A DNA stretch of 64,000 nt, from the NCBI GenBank assembly GCA_051878575.1, contig JBJEKJ010000091.1, positions 14,811 through 78,810 on the forward strand, in the 5' to 3' direction. Below the pieces are notes generated by a model, which searched no databases, had not been told where the DNA came from, and worked only from the letters and a program-made list of their open reading frames with translations. The stretch comes from CALZFJ01 sp051878575 (GTDB lineage Bacteria > Bacteroidota > Bacteroidia > Bacteroidales > Muribaculaceae). Shown piece after piece: positions 62,099 through 64,000 of this stretch (its first letter is position 1; every line of letters starts with the position of its first letter). Both the position numbers and the translations under genes were made by a program.

Positions 62099-64000
62099 TT
62101 ATTTAACCGTAACGTAGTATTTGTGAGTCGATGTTACACCGCTGTAGTCGAGAGCCGAGTAAACGATTTCGTAAGTATAGCCTTTCGAGCTGTCATCCAC
62201 CTTGAACGGAACGCGGTGAGTGGTGCCCATTACCGGCTGGTCGAAGAGATACTGGCTGTTGGCATCCTTGGCAAGTTTTGCGCAAGTAGCGTCGCCTGCC
62301 TGTGCGTTTACAGAGCGGTTATCAGCCTTCCATACGTTGGTCACGCCAATGAACTTCTTGTAAACCGGAGCAGCTATCTCGGCCGTGTAGGTTGTCGGCA
62401 TCAGGGTGACTGCGTTTCCGCCTGCGAGTACGAGTGCGGTAGGCATTGTCGGCGACTGGCTCAACTGGTGATATGCGTTGTCACCACCCTTGTAGACCAA
62501 CATCGGTTGCAGATAGTGGTTAGGATTCTCAAGAATCTTGTTGAGACGGTTAGCCACCTGGTTGTAGATGTTGATAAACCTATTGGCATAAGAGAGCTTG
62601 CTGTTGATAGAGCTGATAATGTCGTCGAGTTTCTCGTCAACTCTTGCTGCCAAATCGTCGATGTTCTTCTGGATATCGCCGAGCACGGTGTGAATGGCCT
62701 TCTCGAGCTCCTCGTTGAGTGCGTCAACCAAGCTCTTTCCATCATAAGATGCATTGAATGCCTTGCCGAACAGCTGAGTGTTGAGCTGATCGTTGAGAGC
62801 CTGCTCAAGATCTTGCAAGTCCTTACCCTCTACCGAAACCTCGTCGCCGCCATAGATGATCTGGACGTCGGTGATTTCGTTAGTAATAGGATCTCTTGTC
62901 ACTATCACCTTCGGTATCTTCACTGTGAGTGTGATGTCGTCGAGGTTGAAGTTGAACTTGAAGTCCTCGGGAGTAATCTTGATGTCGGGCACTTCCTTAC
63001 CGTCGAGATTGATATATTTTCTAAGCTCTACCTGAATATTGAACTTGTCGGGGTCAATCTCATTAATCGGGTTGAATGTCGGAACTTTGGGAAGTGAGGT
63101 GTCATAGAGGAACTTGAACGAAAGCGGCTTGAATGCCGTAGCTGCCAAGTTGTACTGCGAGTAAACGGCGTGGTTCACGTCGATACCGTTGATGTCGGGG
63201 GCAGTCCAGGCTGCCTTCATTGCATAGGCGGGAAGGATGCCGTTGAACTGGTTGTAGACTGCCTGACCGAGGTCAACGAATGTTCCGATAGCGAACTTGC
63301 GGTCCTTGAGGTCCTGCAAAGCCTGCTTCATTGCGGGTCGCAACGATGCCTCAATCTCTACCTTAACGCTTGCCACGTCTTCGGCAGTAACCGTGGCGGC
63401 TGCCTCATAGAAGCCGTTGTCGGCACGAGAGTAGCCGAAGTTGAGGAGCTCGTCGCTCTTTACGAGCGGAGAGAGCTTGATGCCCGACTCCTCGTCGCGG
63501 CTGTTCACGATAGGAAGCGTAACGCCTGAGAAGTCTACGGTGTTGGGGTTGATAGTCACATACACCTTACCGGCATTGCCCTCATTCTCGTCGAGCAAGA
63601 TGGTTCCGGGCCGGATATTAGTAAGCTGTGCGAAGTTTGCGCCTGCTCTAAGTATGTTCATGTCGGCACCGCTGAGTCGGAGCTCATTGTCGTACTCGGC
63701 GCCCGAGCTGCTCGATGGGAACACCACCTTATTAGTGCTCTCGCCGAAGTAAGTGATAAGTACATTCGACTGCAAGTTCACCGGCAAGCTGAACGAGCCG
63801 AATACGGGGTTCTCGGTAGCCTGAAGAAGGATGCCGGTAACGAGTTTGTTCAAGCGCTCGTTGACATTGTTGACAGCGTTTTGGAGTTCTGCGACAGCGT
63901 CGAACAAATCATTAATATCTTTCTTTATTGCCGTGATTTCGCTCTCAAGAGCATCAACTCTTGTGACGAGGGCTGCGATAGCTGCCGCATTGTCCGAGAT
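62099..64000 (-). CDS. Coiled-coil secreted protein, unknown, 5'-truncated by window edge
   Basis: The frame is open at base 64000, so the start and signal peptide lie outside. The visible 633 codons begin with a coiled coil (AALVTRVDALESEITAIKKD, INDLFDAVAELQNAV). The middle is strand-rich (TYFGESTNKVVFPSSSSGAE, NIRPGTILLDENEGNAGKVYV). A second long coiled coil lies before the end (KAIHTVLGDIQKNIDDLAAR, DEKLDDIISSINSKL). The C-terminus is YSGVTSTHKYYVTVK. No T9SS-type ending is evident and the family is not recognised. A TTG at 63907 is not needed as a start because the frame continues upstream. It may be a surface filament or scaffold protein encoded with the downstream OmpA gene. Confidence 0.75.
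   Translation of the reverse strand: MSDNAAAIAALVTRVDALESEITAIKKDINDLFDAVAELQNAVNNVNERLNKLVTGILLQATENPVFGSFSLPVNLQSNVLITYFGESTNKVVFPSSSSGAEYDNELRLSGADMNILRAGANFAQLTNIRPGTILLDENEGNAGKVYVTINPNTVDFSGVTLPIVNSRDEESGIKLSPLVKSDELLNFGYSRADNGFYEAAATVTAEDVASVKVEIEASLRPAMKQALQDLKDRKFAIGTFVDLGQAVYNQFNGILPAYAMKAAWTAPDINGIDVNHAVYSQYNLAATAFKPLSFKFLYDTSLPKVPTFNPINEIDPDKFNIQVELRKYINLDGKEVPDIKITPEDFKFNFNLDDITLTVKIPKVIVTRDPITNEITDVQIIYGGDEVSVEGKDLQDLEQALNDQLNTQLFGKAFNASYDGKSLVDALNEELEKAIHTVLGDIQKNIDDLAARVDEKLDDIISSINSKLSYANRFINIYNQVANRLNKILENPNHYLQPMLVYKGGDNAYHQLSQSPTMPTALVLAGGNAVTLMPTTYTAEIAAPVYKKFIGVTNVWKADNRSVNAQAGDATCAKLAKDANSQYLFDQPVMGTTHRVPFKVDDSSKGYTYEIVYSALDYSGVTSTHKYYVTVK

Overview
The window reads as chromosome of a gut-type Bacteroidales bacterium, probably close to Muribaculaceae. 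The evidence is a SusC/SusD pair, a hybrid two-component system, AT-rich promoters of the Bacteroidetes form (TTG, about 20 bp, then TAnnTTTG) without clear Shine-Dalgarno sites, many secreted proteins ending in type IX secretion (T9SS)-like C-terminal domains, and housekeeping genes of Bacteroidales type. Coding DNA is GC-rich and intergenic DNA is AT-rich. No rRNA, tRNA, insertion sequence or CRISPR array was seen. The species assignment is inference.

Layout. 1-3.9 kb (minus): DNA polymerase I (cut by the window edge), a DUF4250 protein and an RluA-type pseudouridine synthase. 4.0-5.4 kb: a secreted protein of unknown function. 5.8-11.1 kb (plus): a heavy-metal RND efflux system in which the inner-membrane pump is fused to its TolC-like outer-membrane partner, followed by the adaptor lipoprotein. 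11.2-15.7 kb (plus): a small lipoprotein and a 1198-residue secreted adhesin-like protein, closed by strong terminators.

15.8-42.2 kb (all minus) is a large polysaccharide utilisation locus. From its 5' side it holds an alpha-galactosidase, an esterase, an ELWxxDGT-repeat protein, SusC, SusD, a surface lipoprotein, a T9SS-domain stub, a LamG-LamG-IPT-GDPD protein, a BNR/CBM9 protein (possibly GH93), a hybrid two-component regulator, a lipoprotein aldose 1-epimerase and two GH43 proteins. Terminators cut it into several transcription units. The enzyme set points to an arabinose- and galactose-containing glycan, and the GDPD hints at a phosphodiester substituent. A shrunken mannose-6-phosphate isomerase gene, apparently deleted in frame across its whole active site, sits at the edge.

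42.5-52.1 kb (minus): an orphan phage-capsid-like gene, then epoxyqueuosine reductase, a polysaccharide deacetylase, a DUF2723 membrane protein, an LD-carboxypeptidase and methionyl-tRNA synthetase. 52.6-54.0 kb: a secreted DUF4465 protein whose only visible control is a cobalamin riboswitch behind a good promoter. 54.1-58.3 kb (plus): a CotH-type secreted protein, then a HAD hydrolase, ribF and upp in an operon. 58.4-64.0 kb (minus): an Ig-repeat surface protein with five 255-bp repeats, an OmpA-family protein, and a coiled-coil protein cut by the window end.

The observations most worth checking are the in-frame ManA deletion, the solitary capsid-like gene, the B12-riboswitch DUF4465 gene without a transporter, the pump-channel fusion with an internal signal-peptide-like segment, the GDPD inside the glycan locus, and the apparent loss of proofreading residues in Pol I.
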